A stretch of 64,000 bases of DNA from Thermococcus sp. Bubb.Bath (GCF_012027595.1 NZ_SNUR01000001.1:620001-684000); one strand, 5' to 3'. Numbered from the stretch's first letter, positions 27,731-38,390 are shown. Numbers and translations: made by a program. The notes: generated by a model not told the origin, from the letters alone.

Positions 27731-29431
27731 ATGGCCGAGGCGAACCAGCTGTTTAAGGAGTTCAAAATCCAGAGCGTAAGCGAGTTCTTCAGGCGAAACG
27801 CGGCAATGCTCGGTTACACGGGCAAAGTCCGCTCCCTGACTACCCTCGTACACGAAGCAGTTACCAACTCGCTGGACGCGTGTGAAGAGGCAGGGATAGC
27901 ACCGTACGTGAGGGTCGAAGTTGAGGAACTCGGAAGCGAACGCTACAGGATTATAATCGAGGACAACGGCCCTGGAATCCCTGAGAAGTACATAACCCAT
28001 GTCTTTGGAAAGATGCTCGCCGGAACGAAGGCCCACAGGAACATCCAGAGCAGGGGGCAGCAGGGTATAGGTATCAGCGGCGCCGTCATGTTCGCCCAGA
28101 TAACGAGCGGAAAAGCAACGCGCGTCATCACCTCCACCGGAGATGACAAAATCATAGAGGCGTGGGTTAAAATCGACGTCGACAAGAACGAGGGCAAAAT
28201 CGTCAAGAAGGAGAAGCACCCGAATCCAAAGGGATGGAGGGGCACCAGGATAGAGTTCGAGGTGAAGAACGTCCGCTACATCCGCTCGAAGCAGGGTGTC
28301 TACTGGTACCTCAAGCTAACGGCAATAGCCAACCCGCACGCCCATATAGATCTCATAGAGCCCGATGGAAAGCTCATAATCTTCCCGCGCTCAAGTGAGG
28401 AAGTGCCGGAGCCGCCGGTTGAGATGAAGCCCCACCCGCGCGGAGTTCTCACGGACGACGTTTACAGGATGGCCAAGAAGACCAGAAGGAACACGGTGAA
28501 GCGCTTCCTCATAGGCGAGTTCTCCAGGATAAGTGAGAAGAAGGTCGACGAGCTGGTGGAGTACGTCGCTGCACTGAGGCTCATAAAAACTGAGAAGGAC
28601 AAGAACGTCCAGAAACAGCTCTACGAGAGGCTGGCCAAGGGGGATGTTAAGGCGGTTCTCCGCTCCTTCAGGGGGTACACGAAGGTCGTCAAGCAGGTGG
28701 CCAAGATAATGGAAAAGCCACCGGAGAAGCTCACCTGGCACGAGGCGGAGGAGATAGTCGAGGCCTTCAAGTACATAAAGTTCTTGGCACCTCCAACTCA
28801 CGGCCTGAGACCGATAGGCGAGAAGAACATCGAGAGGGGTTTGAAGGGCATCCTCAAGCCGGAGTTCGTTACTGCCGTTACAAGGCCGCCGAAGGTTTAC
28901 TCCGGTGGAATCCCCTTCCAGGTGGAGGTTGGAGTAGCCTACGGAGGCCAGATTTCACCGGGCTTTGACGTCTTCCGCTACGCCAACAGGGTTCCTCTCC
29001 TCTTTGATGCAGGCTCCTGTGTTACAACAATAGCAGCTCGCTCAGTAGACTGGAAGCGCTACAAGGTTGACGACCCGGACAGGACGCCCCTCGTCGTTAT
29101 GATAAACGTGGTCAGCGTCCACGTCCCCTACACAGGAACCGGAAAGCAGAGCATAGCCAGCGATGAGGATATCTACAACGAGATAAGGCTTGCCATCATG
29201 GACGCCGCCAGAAGGCTCCAGACATACCTGAGCGGAAAACACAGGCACCTCAGGCAGGCAAAGAGGAGGAAGACGTTCGAGAAGTACATCCCCGAGATAG
29301 CCCGGGCCCTCAGCGTGCTCACCGGTGAGCCGGAAGAAGCCGTCGGCAGCTACTTCATCGGCCTTGTGGAGAGCCATTTCGCCGCGAAGGAAAGCGAGAC
29401 CAACCCAGCGGAGGTGAGTGAGAATGCCTAA
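27731..29431 (+). CDS. top6B: DNA topoisomerase VI subunit B
   Basis: This GHKL ATPase subunit closes on DNA and drives strand passage by topoisomerase VI. The 566-residue protein has the N box [15 protein letters not shown]1 box [12 protein letters not shown]2 box [14 protein letters not shown], a helix-two-turn-helix region and the transducer domain with its conserved Lys. ATG 27731 follows the KH stop by two bases. The A subunit starts within its end. Confidence 0.96.
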   Translation: MAEANQLFKEFKIQSVSEFFRRNAAMLGYTGKVRSLTTLVHEAVTNSLDACEEAGIAPYVRVEVEELGSERYRIIIEDNGPGIPEKYITHVFGKMLAGTKAHRNIQSRGQQGIGISGAVMFAQITSGKATRVITSTGDDKIIEAWVKIDVDKNEGKIVKKEKHPNPKGWRGTRIEFEVKNVRYIRSKQGVYWYLKLTAIANPHAHIDLIEPDGKLIIFPRSSEEVPEPPVEMKPHPRGVLTDDVYRMAKKTRRNTVKRFLIGEFSRISEKKVDELVEYVAALRLIKTEKDKNVQKQLYERLAKGDVKAVLRSFRGYTKVVKQVAKIMEKPPEKLTWHEAEEIVEAFKYIKFLAPPTHGLRPIGEKNIERGLKGILKPEFVTAVTRPPKVYSGGIPFQVEVGVAYGGQISPGFDVFRYANRVPLLFDAGSCVTTIAARSVDWKRYKVDDPDRTPLVVMINVVSVHVPYTGTGKQSIASDEDIYNEIRLAIMDAARRLQTYLSGKHRHLRQAKRRKTFEKYIPEIARALSVLTGEPEEAVGSYFIGLVESHFAAKESETNPAEVSENA

Positions 29432-30584
29432 ACGCAAGGCCATCCACCGCGAAAAACCAAAGGAGAGGTTCTCATACGACCCAAGTAAGGTTCTGGGGAA
29501 GCTTGAGGAGTACGGAAGGCACATCCTTGAGGAGATTAAATCCGGAAAGAACCCATACTTCGACATCCCCATGCGCGGACTGAGTAACGTCTACTTCGAC
29601 GAGAAAAAGCGCGTCATTAGAATGGGTGACAAACTCTCAAGGCGTTACTTCCTCAACGTGGCCCACGCGAGGAAGTTCATGCAGACCCTCGTAATAATGG
29701 CCTACGTGAAGAGACTCGTAAGCGAGAGCAAACACGCGAGCCTTCGTGAAGCTTACTACGCCAACAAGCACACGATTCCGGGCACCAAGGAGAACACCTT
29801 TGAAGACCAGAGCGAGAGCGACCCCATCATAGAGGACCTGGAGAGGATGTTTGGAGTCCTCCGTGAGGAGATGCACCTGACGGCGGACAGGCGCGGCTAC
29901 ATCTACGGCGACATCGTCATCAAGGACGGAGAGGACGAGTTCAATGCGAGCAAGCTCGGAAGCGGTGGCTGGGCCGTCCCAGGAACGGTTGAGCACATCC
30001 AGTTCCCGGAGGTCAACGTTGACTACGCGCTGGTCGTCGAGACCGCGGCTATGGCCGACCGTCTCATAGAGGAAAAGTTCGCCCAGAAGGAGAACGCACT
30101 CATAATAGCGTCCCAGGGACAGGCATCCCGTGGTGTTAGAAGGCTTATACACAGGCTCCACTACGAGGAAGGCCTGCCCATCATCGTCTTCACCGATGGT
30201 GACCCCTACGGTTGGTACATCTACTCCACGATAAAGCAGGGCTCCATTAATCTAGCATATCTGAGCGACAAGCTGGCGACGCCGGAGGCCAAGTTCGTCG
30301 GCATGACGATGGACGACATAAAGCGCTACGGACTGGAGAACGTCACTGAGAAGCTCAAGGGTATCCCGCCGAACAAAAAAGGCGGTCCGACCGCGGACTA
30401 CAAGAGGATCATCGAGGAGATGAACTACCCCTGGTTCCAGAACAAAGAATGGCAGAGGCAGCTTAAGATGGCCCTCAAGATGGGGGTTAGGATTGAGCAG
30501 CAGGCTCTGGCCAACAAGTCCCTTGAGTTCGTCGCGAGGAGATACCTGCCCGAAAAGATAAACAGTGGTGATCTCCTGCCATGA
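29424..30584 (+). CDS. top6A: DNA topoisomerase VI subunit A (Spo11-like)
   Basis: This subunit makes the double-strand DNA break. The 386-residue protein has a winged helix with the catalytic Tyr in [10 protein letters not shown] (Tyr112 by alignment with Spo11), and a Toprim domain with [17 protein letters not shown] carrying the metal-binding DxD. ATG 29424 with GGAGGTGAG upstream overlaps the B subunit stop. Sizes of both subunits are normal. Confidence 0.96.
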   Translation: MPKRKAIHREKPKERFSYDPSKVLGKLEEYGRHILEEIKSGKNPYFDIPMRGLSNVYFDEKKRVIRMGDKLSRRYFLNVAHARKFMQTLVIMAYVKRLVSESKHASLREAYYANKHTIPGTKENTFEDQSESDPIIEDLERMFGVLREEMHLTADRRGYIYGDIVIKDGEDEFNASKLGSGGWAVPGTVEHIQFPEVNVDYALVVETAAMADRLIEEKFAQKENALIIASQGQASRGVRRLIHRLHYEEGLPIIVFTDGDPYGWYIYSTIKQGSINLAYLSDKLATPEAKFVGMTMDDIKRYGLENVTEKLKGIPPNKKGGPTADYKRIIEEMNYPWFQNKEWQRQLKMALKMGVRIEQQALANKSLEFVARRYLPEKINSGDLLP

Positions 30585-31828
30585 CGACGACGGAAGAACT
30601 CGTCGCGCAGGTCAACAAGATACTTGACGATATCGGGATAGACATGGCCGGGTTATTCGAGGAACCCAACATCCCTGTCCTCTCCTACACCCTGCAGAAG
30701 AACCTCACGCTCCTGTCTGAGCTGGAGGGGGAGCTTGAGAGACGCGTTGGGGAAACAACACCCTCAACCGGCGGGGTATCTGAGAAAAGCCGCGACCCTC
30801 ACCTTCAGTGGATATACCGAAAGAAGAGGAACAGGGTTCTTGCACTCGAAAGGCTCAGGGCGTCTATAACAGCCCACAGGATGGCCCTCTCCACAATAAC
30901 AGCAAACTACGAGTTCCGCCTAGGAAAGACACCAATTCCAGTGGAGGGGCTGAAGAAAGAGGAACTCGGAAAGGTAAAGGTCATCAAAAAGCCAATAACA
31001 CTGGGGAGGCTTGAGATACTCCCCCATCTGGCATACTCAGGGGACGTGCTCCGCCTGCTCGCGAGGGAGAACCTCTCGGTCAGGGAGAGGTTCAAGGGCA
31101 TAAAGGGAAGACTGAGGGAAAGGGGCACGGTTCAGACAAAGGGTCTGAGGATTGAAGTTGAATACTGGGAGAACAACAGGCTGAAGAAGGCCCGGCTGGA
31201 CCTCCCCGCGGACTCCGATATAGAGGGGGAACTGAGGAAGCGCTACGGCAGACGGTTCCGCTGGAGGGTTCTGAGCTTCGTCAAGACCAGGGGGGTTCTC
31301 ATAAACAACCACTACACCGTGGACAATCTGGCCCTCGCGTACGCCATCCTCGACCCAAAGAGCGGGGCCGAAAAGCTGGGCCTCGACCTGTTCCGCTACT
31401 ACTTCCTCACATCCTCCACTGAGAGGGAAGGGCTGGGTATCTACCCTGATATGAGGCTCTGCATAGACTGCCACTACTCGATATTCGACCTGCCGTTCAG
31501 GGAAGAGCCCGACTTCAGGACAGGATACGGCAGCATGATGATAATCAGGAAGTGCGAGATGGAGGAACTCCTGAAGGGCAGGAGAGTGGACATAAACAGG
31601 ATTCCCAACTACCTACTCGGGGGGGTTCTCCTGTACGGAATGAGCCCGTGGGATGAGAAGAAGGTCTCGGAGCTCCTTGGAATACCCGAGAAGGAGCTCG
31701 AAGAGGCCATAAGGAGGTTCGTGCTGTCCGGTCTCCACACGACCCTGTTCGCAGACACGGAGAAGTTCAGAAAGTTCATGCCAAAGAGCGACAGGGCAAA
31801 GCAGTTCCTGGAGCTCCTCCAGGGGTGA
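30581..31828 (+). CDS. DUF530 family protein
   Basis: This 415-residue soluble protein starts with ATGA overlapping top6A. It has a helical N-terminal half, a [31 protein letters not shown] segment with a Cys-x-x-Cys pair, and a C-terminal [21 protein letters not shown] helix-turn-helix-like end. It matches the archaeal DUF530 family as I remember it; function unknown. The tight coupling with topoisomerase VI hints at a DNA-related role, which is inference. Confidence 0.75.
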   Translation: MTTTEELVAQVNKILDDIGIDMAGLFEEPNIPVLSYTLQKNLTLLSELEGELERRVGETTPSTGGVSEKSRDPHLQWIYRKKRNRVLALERLRASITAHRMALSTITANYEFRLGKTPIPVEGLKKEELGKVKVIKKPITLGRLEILPHLAYSGDVLRLLARENLSVRERFKGIKGRLRERGTVQTKGLRIEVEYWENNRLKKARLDLPADSDIEGELRKRYGRRFRWRVLSFVKTRGVLINNHYTVDNLALAYAILDPKSGAEKLGLDLFRYYFLTSSTEREGLGIYPDMRLCIDCHYSIFDLPFREEPDFRTGYGSMMIIRKCEMEELLKGRRVDINRIPNYLLGGVLLYGMSPWDEKKVSELLGIPEKELEEAIRRFVLSGLHTTLFADTEKFRKFMPKSDRAKQFLELLQG

Positions 31829-31832
31829 TGTC

Positions 31833-32252
31833 ATGAGGGTGGAGGTGAAGGCGAAGAACAACTTTGAACTCCTCAGGAGGCTGGATGAGAGCCTCCACGA
31901 CGGCGTTACTGAGGTCTACGTCAACCTCCGCCCCACCAAGGAGATAGTTGTCCACATTCTGGAGAGAGCTCCCAACGTGAGGAGAATAAGCTGCCCTCCC
32001 AGCCTCTACCCCAAGGTGTCAAAGAAGGTCATCAACGCCCTCTTGCAGCTCGGTGTTGAGCTCGTTCCCGAAGGATACCCACGCGGCAGACCCAGGAAAT
32101 ACGACGAGAGAACCGTCAGGCAGGTTCAAGAGCTCCTCAGAAAGGGAACTCCCGCGAAAGAAATAAGCCAACACCTTGGGATTCCCCTCAGGACGGTATA
32201 CTACCTGGCAAACCCGGATACTCCCCCTCATTCCACTCCCCAGAGGAAGTGA
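31833..32252 (+). CDS. DUF1699-like protein with C-terminal helix-turn-helix
   Basis: This 139-residue protein has an alpha/beta N-terminal part (about 1-80, VEVKAKNNFELLRRLDESL) like DUF1699 proteins. A resolvase-type helix-turn-helix follows: GRPRKYDERTVRQVQELLRKGTPAKEISQHLGIPLRTVYYL. The GRPRKY AT-hook-like lead-in is typical of DNA-binding Hin-type domains. It is probably a DNA-binding regulator; targets unknown. It is last in the topoisomerase operon. Confidence 0.7.
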   Translation: MRVEVKAKNNFELLRRLDESLHDGVTEVYVNLRPTKEIVVHILERAPNVRRISCPPSLYPKVSKKVINALLQLGVELVPEGYPRGRPRKYDERTVRQVQELLRKGTPAKEISQHLGIPLRTVYYLANPDTPPHSTPQRK

Positions 32253-32257
32253 GTTTT

Positions 32258-32307
32258 AGCAGTTATAATTATATATGGGCCCTTCCACGTTATCCCGGTG
32301 GTTTCCT
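32258..32307 (+). promoter_or_regulatory. Promoter and ribosome-binding site of mcrBC
   Basis: The AT-rich TATA stretch TTATAATTATATAT at 32262-32275 is the only strong promoter-like element here. The site CGGTGG at 32296-32301 is seven bases before ATG 32308 and decides that start over the in-frame ATG at 32275, which lies inside the TATA. Confidence 0.6.
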
Positions 32308-34410
32308 ATGGGCAGGTTTGAAATCTCCGAAAATGCAGTGAAAAAAATAGCTGAAAGGCTCAGGGACGAATACGGAGGAAGCAATATTGATTACGTCATT
32401 GAGGATATGAAAATTTCAAGGAATGGGGAGTACATCTCGATACTGATAAGGGATGACTATGACTCCCGGTTTCTCCACCTCTTTGACACGAAGGGAAATT
32501 CCCTTCCTGGGTGGGAGAGCGGAATCGGGATTCCCTGCCAAGAGGACGTTGTCATCTTTCTAGGCGCTGAAAACGTCGCCGTGTTTATGAAGTGCGGAAC
32601 AGGAGAAGTAACCATTTATCCATTTAAGGACAAAAACCCAAAAGAAAACGTCATGAGGATAACTTTCTCAAGGCTCCCCATATATGTGAACCTGACGAAC
32701 ATGGAAAGGCTCGTTGTATTCGGGGACATGAACCTTGACTTCAACGCTCCCGGGGAGGTAAGCACCGTTTTTATTCCAAAGCTCCAGGGGGGCTATGCCT
32801 TTTTCCACGCCATCCACGACACCGAGGACGAGATTTACATCCTCCACACGTTCAAAGAACCAGGGAAAAATACCCCAGTTTTGAGACTTGGGAGGATTAC
32901 TTACCCTCCGCATCCATACTATTCCACCCTCGAATTCTGGGACGGCGTGAAGACAATATCAGCCCACTCCCCAGCACCCCCAACAAAGGGGGCGATAGGG
33001 GACATAATATTAATTGATCAGGAACCAATAGGCGTCCTTGGGACGAAGCTTGGAAAGGAGCTGTACCTCCTCACCCCAAAGAAAGCGAAGATAATCCCAC
33101 TCCCAGGTGAGCTTGTGTTCGCAAAGTTCACCGAGAAGGGCCTCTTTTTACTCATTGGCCAATTCAGAGGGTACTTATACGGAGGTTTCGTTAAGTATGA
33201 CGACCTCTTCCAGAAGAGTTCCCTCAAACTGGAAGAGGTTAGGGACAGGACTGTTTTTGGAAGATACAACCCAGAGGCCGTCGATCCCAAGTTCTCAGGA
33301 ATCTCAAGGAACGGTGAAATTCTCATCTTGGGTAAGTCCTCAGGAAAAATAAGCGCCAGCGGCAGGTTCTACTACTACGTCCGCCCGGATTCAAACTACC
33401 TGTACTCTTTTGTATCTGCACAGACGGTTTCTGAGGAGGGGGAAGTTACGTATAGCCAGCTCACCCAGCTTGATGAAACGCTCAAAAGATTCAAAGGGAT
33501 CATCCTCTACGGCCCGCCGGGAACTGGGAAGACAAAACTGGCCCTTGACCTTTCAAAGGATGCCGACAGGGTGGAAATCGTCACATTCCACCAATCTTAT
33601 AGCTACGAGGACTTTGTTGAGGGTTTCAGGCCAGTGGAAAAGGGTGGCAACCTGCTTTACATTGTTGAGGATGGCATTCTGAAGAGACTTGCGGTTGAGG
33701 CAATTTTCCACAGCCTCCATCCCAATGCCAGAGAGAGTGACTACAAGACGAAAAAAGCGGCCGTCCTTGAGTACCTTAGAACTGAAAAAGGAAGCTTCAA
33801 ACCACGCGGAAAATTCTACCTCATAATAGACGAGATAAACCGGGGGAACATTTCGAGAATCCTCGGCGAGGTCATAACCCTGCTCGACCCCGACAAGAGG
33901 CTGGGTATGGAATACAAAACGAAAATAACTCTGCCATACTCAAGGGAGCCTTTTGCACTGCCGCCCAACCTCTATATAATCGGCACTATGAACTCAACCG
34001 ACAGGAGCATTGCCTTTCTTGACATGGCACTCAGGAGGCGCTTCGCGTTCCTTGAAATTCTGCCCCGCCCGGAGGAGCTCGGGGACATTGAAGTTGGCAA
34101 CGTAAACCTCCAGCACCTTCTGTCAACCCTTAACAGGGTGATCGAAGAGGAACGCGGAAAGGACTACACGATAGGACATGGCTACTTCCGAGAGGTTGCA
34201 AAGGCAAGGCCAGAGGAGAGAGCCAAGGCACTCAAGGATATCTTCTACTACAAGATACTTCCCCTGCTCCAGGAATACTTCTACGGGAACTGGGAGGCAA
34301 TAAGGCGCTCCCTGCCGGGGTTCGGATTCATAGACGAGAAAGGAAGGATAATCGAGATGGACGACGACGAGTTCATCGAGGCCCTGCGCAAGCTGGTGAC
34401 TGAGAAATGA
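32308..34410 (+). CDS. mcrB: McrB-like AAA+ GTPase with beta-propeller-like N-terminus
   Basis: McrB forms a nucleotide-driven ring that works with the McrC nuclease to cut modified or foreign DNA. In this 700-residue protein the C-terminal third is McrB: Walker A GPPGTGKT (402-409), FHQSYSYEDFVEGFRP, Walker B YLIIDEINRGN (505-514), the McrB signature MNSTDRS (561-567) and Arg finger region LRRRFAF. The first 390 residues are not a known McrB reader. They are beta-rich, with blade-like units such as ISRNGEYISIL (about 36-46) and ISRNGEILILG (about 332-342), suggesting a beta-propeller. mcrC overlaps by ATGA. Confidence 0.88.
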   Translation: MGRFEISENAVKKIAERLRDEYGGSNIDYVIEDMKISRNGEYISILIRDDYDSRFLHLFDTKGNSLPGWESGIGIPCQEDVVIFLGAENVAVFMKCGTGEVTIYPFKDKNPKENVMRITFSRLPIYVNLTNMERLVVFGDMNLDFNAPGEVSTVFIPKLQGGYAFFHAIHDTEDEIYILHTFKEPGKNTPVLRLGRITYPPHPYYSTLEFWDGVKTISAHSPAPPTKGAIGDIILIDQEPIGVLGTKLGKELYLLTPKKAKIIPLPGELVFAKFTEKGLFLLIGQFRGYLYGGFVKYDDLFQKSSLKLEEVRDRTVFGRYNPEAVDPKFSGISRNGEILILGKSSGKISASGRFYYYVRPDSNYLYSFVSAQTVSEEGEVTYSQLTQLDETLKRFKGIILYGPPGTGKTKLALDLSKDADRVEIVTFHQSYSYEDFVEGFRPVEKGGNLLYIVEDGILKRLAVEAIFHSLHPNARESDYKTKKAAVLEYLRTEKGSFKPRGKFYLIIDEINRGNISRILGEVITLLDPDKRLGMEYKTKITLPYSREPFALPPNLYIIGTMNSTDRSIAFLDMALRRRFAFLEILPRPEELGDIEVGNVNLQHLLSTLNRVIEEERGKDYTIGHGYFREVAKARPEERAKALKDIFYYKILPLLQEYFYGNWEAIRRSLPGFGFIDEKGRIIEMDDDEFIEALRKLVTEK

Positions 34411-35840
34411 GGGACTTTAGAATCGTGACCCTCTACGAATTTGCGAACAAACCACTAACCGAGCTGAAGAGCCTCGGACTTCAAGTGGATGAACGAGAGA
34501 TTATAAAGTTCGCCGAGGGAATAAACGCCCTCTACGGTGGGGACAGTCCCGTCTTTACCGTCACCTACGACCCTCGGAGGGACAAGTACTACCTGAGAAC
34601 TCACGGAAGCGTTGGGTTCGCATACTATCTCAGCGATGAAGGAGTTGTGCTTGTGCAGGTCCTACCAAAGCCCTTCAGATACGAGCGGGAGGATGGCCAC
34701 TCCCTTCTGTTCCTCTTGCAGCTTTTCAACATGTACTACCAGATGGGCCTAGAACCAAGCGAAATAAAGGATATAGTGTTTGAATACAGCAGACAAAAGG
34801 CCCTAGATGAAATCTTCAGGTACCTGTACGTCCTGTTGCTCTCGCGGGCATTATCTAGGGGGCTTTACTATGAATATGGGGAGCTCGAAGAGAGCTCTCA
34901 GACAGTCCGCGGCAGGATCCTGTTGGGTGAACTTGCTCGAAGACCACCCTGGAAGGCGGATCTACCGATCAGGTACTCCGTTCTGCTCGAAGATAACCCC
35001 CTCAACAGGGTTCTAAAAGGGGCACTGGAAGTTGCCGTAAAATCGGCTCGCCTAAGTGAGACGAGGAAGGTCGGTGGGGTGCTCCTTGACCTCTTCGGGG
35101 ATGTTGATGACCCCAGGCCAGGGGATTTTGGAAAGGTATCATTCAACCACCTCAACGAGAGGTTTAGAACAGTCTTTAGGCTTGCAAGAGTAATGTACTC
35201 CGAACTAGGCACAGGAGGCTCAAGGAGGTTCCTTCCAGGAGTTTTCATTAGAATGGATGAACTCTTTGAAACCCTCGTCTATAAGACGCTGAAGACGGCC
35301 CTGGGTCATGATGCGGAGGTAAGGTTTCAGGTCCAGCTCCCCCATGTTATAAAGAATGCAAACGAAATCGAGGCAAGGTTTGGAGCGTTCTTCATGATGG
35401 GTAACCCACTCCCGGATATAGTAGTGAGCACGGGAAACGGCACATGCGTCGTGGAGGTGAAGTATAGAAACCTCTACGTGTATCACAAGGCTGAAAATCG
35501 ACTCTACAGAAAGCTCGTTAGGAACAGTAATGAACTGTACCAAGCTTACACGTATTCCCGCCTCGTCAGCGAGTACAGGGGTTCTGAAAAGGTTCCGGTT
35601 ATCCTTATATACCCCCGGCTTGAGGGCATTTACAATCATTGGATTCCGGACCTCTTCAGCGCGCGCATGGAGGACACCTTCGAGTTCTTCGATGGGACAA
35701 GGGTGGGAGTCTTTGGATACGAGCTTTCAGTAATAGGAGAGGAGATTCTACTCAGAAGAAACTCCGTCGTTATTAATGAGGACACAGCCGAAAACTTGAG
35801 ATCCTTCATCCTCGCCCTTTGCTCTCCGGGAGAGGTTTAA
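34407..35840 (+). CDS. mcrC: McrC-like endonuclease subunit
   Basis: This 477-residue nuclease partner of McrB has an N-terminal domain (about 1-150) of the kind that contacts the McrB ring. The C-terminal PD-(D/E)xK nuclease core has Asp337 in NPLPDIVV and Glu350/Lys352 in CVVEVKYR, all active-site residues present, followed by the helix NELYQAYTYSRL typical of McrC. It starts within the mcrB stop, so the pair is coupled. Base composition of both genes looks slightly more AT-rich than the neighbouring core genes. Confidence 0.9.
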   Translation: MRDFRIVTLYEFANKPLTELKSLGLQVDEREIIKFAEGINALYGGDSPVFTVTYDPRRDKYYLRTHGSVGFAYYLSDEGVVLVQVLPKPFRYEREDGHSLLFLLQLFNMYYQMGLEPSEIKDIVFEYSRQKALDEIFRYLYVLLLSRALSRGLYYEYGELEESSQTVRGRILLGELARRPPWKADLPIRYSVLLEDNPLNRVLKGALEVAVKSARLSETRKVGGVLLDLFGDVDDPRPGDFGKVSFNHLNERFRTVFRLARVMYSELGTGGSRRFLPGVFIRMDELFETLVYKTLKTALGHDAEVRFQVQLPHVIKNANEIEARFGAFFMMGNPLPDIVVSTGNGTCVVEVKYRNLYVYHKAENRLYRKLVRNSNELYQAYTYSRLVSEYRGSEKVPVILIYPRLEGIYNHWIPDLFSARMEDTFEFFDGTRVGVFGYELSVIGEEILLRRNSVVINEDTAENLRSFILALCSPGEV

Positions 35841-35873
35841 AAACCTGTCAGCGTACTACCTCTGGGTGAGAGA

Positions 35874-36677
35874 ATGTCAGTCGAGACACAGGAAGAAACT
35901 CCCAGGATAAAAGAACCATTGAGAAGGGTCGGAATAACCAACCTCAGAACGGTGGCAAAGATAAACTGGAAAGGAAAGGTTTACACGTTCATTCCGCTCA
36001 TCGAAGTCACCATAGACGTTCCAGCCGAGAAGAAAGGAATCCACATGAGCAGGCTCATCGAGAGCGTGACCGAAGCAATGAGCGAAGCCGTGGAGGAGGA
36101 AGTATTGGAAACCCATACCTCCCTCGAAGAGCTCGGAAAATGCGTTATAGGAAGGCTCGAAGGAAAGCACCCCCACAGGCGCGCAGAAGTCTGGATAAAG
36201 ACGCACCTGATAATCCCAAGGAAGACCCCAGCCAGCGGGAAGACGAGCTACGAGCCATACGATGTCGAGGTCGGGGTCATCAAGAAAGAGGACGGCTCCT
36301 TTGAGAAGGTTCTCCGCGTTAAGGTGGTCGGAAACACTGTCTGCCCCCACGCGATGGCCAACAACAACGGAAAGACCCACATACAGCGCGCAGTTGGAGA
36401 ATTGGAGATTAGAGCACCGTTCGAAGAGGAGATAACGCTTGAGGACATGATAGACGTCGTGGAGAGTTCATTTAGCCACCCCACCTACACGCTCCTCAAG
36501 ACCGTTGACGAGAACGCCGTCGTGCAGGGAATGTTCGCCAACCCCAAGTTCGTCGAGGACGTTGCCAGGGAAATATTCGCCAAGGCGAAGGAGAGGTTCA
36601 ACGGCAAAATCCACGTGCGGGTCGTCAGCAACGAGAGCATCCACAAGCACGACGTTATTGCCGAGACGTGGAACTGA
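35874..36677 (+). CDS. mptA: GTP cyclohydrolase MptA (archaeal, GCYH-IB class)
   Basis: This enzyme opens GTP for methanopterin-type pterin or archaeosine precursors. The 267-residue protein matches FolE2/MptA: the metal Cys and His in [23 protein letters not shown], an [18 protein letters not shown] segment and [25 protein letters not shown] (GGTTTAAAAACC) lies at 35834-35845 and ATG 35874 has GGGTGAG. It is a core gene sitting between the McrBC pair and the toxin-antitoxin pair. Confidence 0.93.
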   Translation: MSVETQEETPRIKEPLRRVGITNLRTVAKINWKGKVYTFIPLIEVTIDVPAEKKGIHMSRLIESVTEAMSEAVEEEVLETHTSLEELGKCVIGRLEGKHPHRRAEVWIKTHLIIPRKTPASGKTSYEPYDVEVGVIKKEDGSFEKVLRVKVVGNTVCPHAMANNNGKTHIQRAVGELEIRAPFEEEITLEDMIDVVESSFSHPTYTLLKTVDENAVVQGMFANPKFVEDVAREIFAKAKERFNGKIHVRVVSNESIHKHDVIAETWN

Positions 36678-36723
36678 GGAAAAGGCTTTTATCTCATTTT
36701 TCATAAATTCAAACGGTGGGAGT

Positions 36724-36909
36724 ATGGGGGTCTCCATCAACGAAGTTCTCCGCAGGATAGACGAGATAGAACGATTTCTACGGGAACTCATAGAGGTCAA
36801 CCTCCAGCTCATCGAAGAGGTTGAGCCTGAGGAGTGGGAAAAGAAAGCTATAGATGAACGCGGAGAGGACGACTTCGTTGAGTGGGACGTGGTCAAGCAT
36901 GAGCTTTGA
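36724..36909 (+). CDS. relB: RelB-like antitoxin
   Basis: This 61-residue helical, acidic protein (MGVSINEVLRRIDEIERFLR, then an EEVEPEEWEKKAIDERGEDDF segment) has the size and charge of archaeal RelB antitoxins. These wrap around RelE with a central helix and often bind their own promoter through the N-terminus. ATG 36724 has GGTGGG upstream; a TATA-like GCTTTTATC lies near 36685. The downstream RelE-like gene overlaps by 11 bp, the classical toxin-antitoxin arrangement. Confidence 0.8.
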   Translation: MGVSINEVLRRIDEIERFLRELIEVNLQLIEEVEPEEWEKKAIDERGEDDFVEWDVVKHEL

Positions 36910-37162
36910 GAACAAAGTTCTGATAAGCAAAAAAGCGCTAAAAGAGCTCTCCTCCCTACCAGAGACGGAGAGAAAGCTTCTCAAGGATCGAATATCCAAG
37001 CTCACCTTCTTTCCTCTCGCTCGTCTGGACGTTCAAAAGATTAAGGGCTACGCAAACGTCTACCGCCTCAGGGTTGGAGAGTACAGGGTAATCTTTGAGT
37101 ACAACAAAAATGAACACGCTGTAAAGGTTTTGAAGGTTAGAAAGCGGGAGAATGTGTACTGA
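36899..37162 (+). CDS. relE: RelE-like mRNA interferase toxin
   Basis: This 87-residue basic protein has the RelE/ParE pattern: ISKKALKELSSLPETERKLLKDRISKL helices, then YANVYRLRVGEYRVIFEYNKNEHAVKVLKVRKRENVY strands with the Arg residues of the RelE active surface. Archaeal RelE cuts mRNA in the ribosomal A site. It starts inside the antitoxin gene. Confidence 0.87.
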   Translation: MSFENKVLISKKALKELSSLPETERKLLKDRISKLTFFPLARLDVQKIKGYANVYRLRVGEYRVIFEYNKNEHAVKVLKVRKRENVY

Positions 37163-37233
37163 GATACTGCCCCACAGCGACTTGGCGAGTTAAGGTTTTA
37201 TTCTACTGTACCAAACTCCACTCCGGTGATTAA

Positions 37234-38309
37234 ATGAAGCTCATCCACGACCCGATTCACGGCTACATAGAACTCGACGACTTTGCGGTAAGGCTCGTTG
37301 ACACGCCTGAGTTCCAGAGGTTGAGGAGGATAACCCAGCTCGGTTTTGCCTTCCTGGCTTATCCCTCAGCGAGGCACACACTCGCTTTGAGCACTCCCTG
37401 GGAACGTTCCACCTTGCCAAGAAAATCCGAACCTACAACCCGGAAATCGAGGAAGGAGCCCTCTATGCCGCCTTGCTCCACGACCTTGGGCACTACCCAT
37501 TTTCCCATACCTTAGAGAGTCTCTTCCCAAGGCACGAGGAAAACACCGTCTGGACAATAAAGCACGGAACCATCGGGGACGTTCTCCGGGAGCAGTACTC
37601 GGTTTCAGAGTTCTTGAAGCCCCTTAAAAACTCGGTCGTCAGCGGCGATATAGACGCGGACAGGATGGACTATCTCGTCAGGGACGCGTACTATACAGGG
37701 GCGGCTTATGGTGTAGTAGACCTCGAAAGGGTCGTAGGGAACCTTATCTTTGAGGGGGAAAGACTGATAATCGGGGAAAAGGGCCTCATCGCGGCGCAGA
37801 ACCTACTTCTGGCGAGGGCGATGATGTACCCTACAGTCTACTTCCACCATACTGCAAAGATAGCAGAGAGAATGCTCCGGGAGGCGGTTAAGATAGAGGG
37901 GATACCCCTCGAAGAGATTCGTCTGATGGACGAGATAGACCTCGTCTCAAGGCTGAGGGGCAGCGAGAAGCCTGAGGTTAGGGAGCTCATGCAGGCGATA
38001 GACAACCGGATGCTCTATAAGCGGGCCTACTGCTCTAGAACAGAACTTGAACCAGGAACTCTCGGAGAGCTTGAAACAGGCCTTAAAGAGGAATTCGGCC
38101 ACCTTGCGCTCCTGGATTATCCCCCAAAGCCCAAGTACGAGGAGAGGAACGCCTTCGTTAAGGCATGCGATGGCTTGAAAAGACTCAGCGAGGTCTCGCC
38201 CCTCGTGAGATCCCTGGTGGATATGAAGGACGTCCACTGGAGATGGTACGTCTACGCGAAAAGGGACGTGATAGATGCCGTCAATAGGTATGTTTCAGAT
38301 TTTCTTTGA
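37234..38309 (+). pseudogene. HD phosphohydrolase (SAMHD1/dGTPase-like), frameshifted
   Basis: ATG 37234 opens [19 protein letters not shown] and [22 protein letters not shown], the standard N-terminus of this HD family. At 37375-37382 (CACACACT) one AC is extra: without it the frame reads [19 protein letters not shown] and continues into [18 protein letters not shown] with all HD metal residues, to TGA 38309. The repaired protein is about 357 residues and resembles archaeal dNTP triphosphohydrolase-like HD proteins. As written, the gene encodes a truncated 93-residue product and an orphan body. A TATA-like GGTTTTATTC lies at 37193-37202. Confidence 0.8.
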
Positions 38310-38370
38310 AGTTCTCATGTTTCCAAAACCCTTAAGTACTTCAAGCGCATTTCCTATCCACCAATTTTAA

Positions 38371-38390
38371 ACCGGGAAAAGCTTTATAAC
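38371..38390 (+). promoter_or_regulatory. Strong promoter of aEF-2
   Basis: A BRE-like GGGAAAAG flows into the TATA CTTTATAA at 38382-38389, about 55 bp before ATG 38443. It is a textbook archaeal core promoter; the site AGGTGGTG lies before the start codon. Confidence 0.7.

Noticed and set aside
36505-36723. In-frame upstream extension of the RelB-like ORF
   Set aside because: It overlaps mptA in another frame; the ribosome-binding site and TATA favour ATG 36724.
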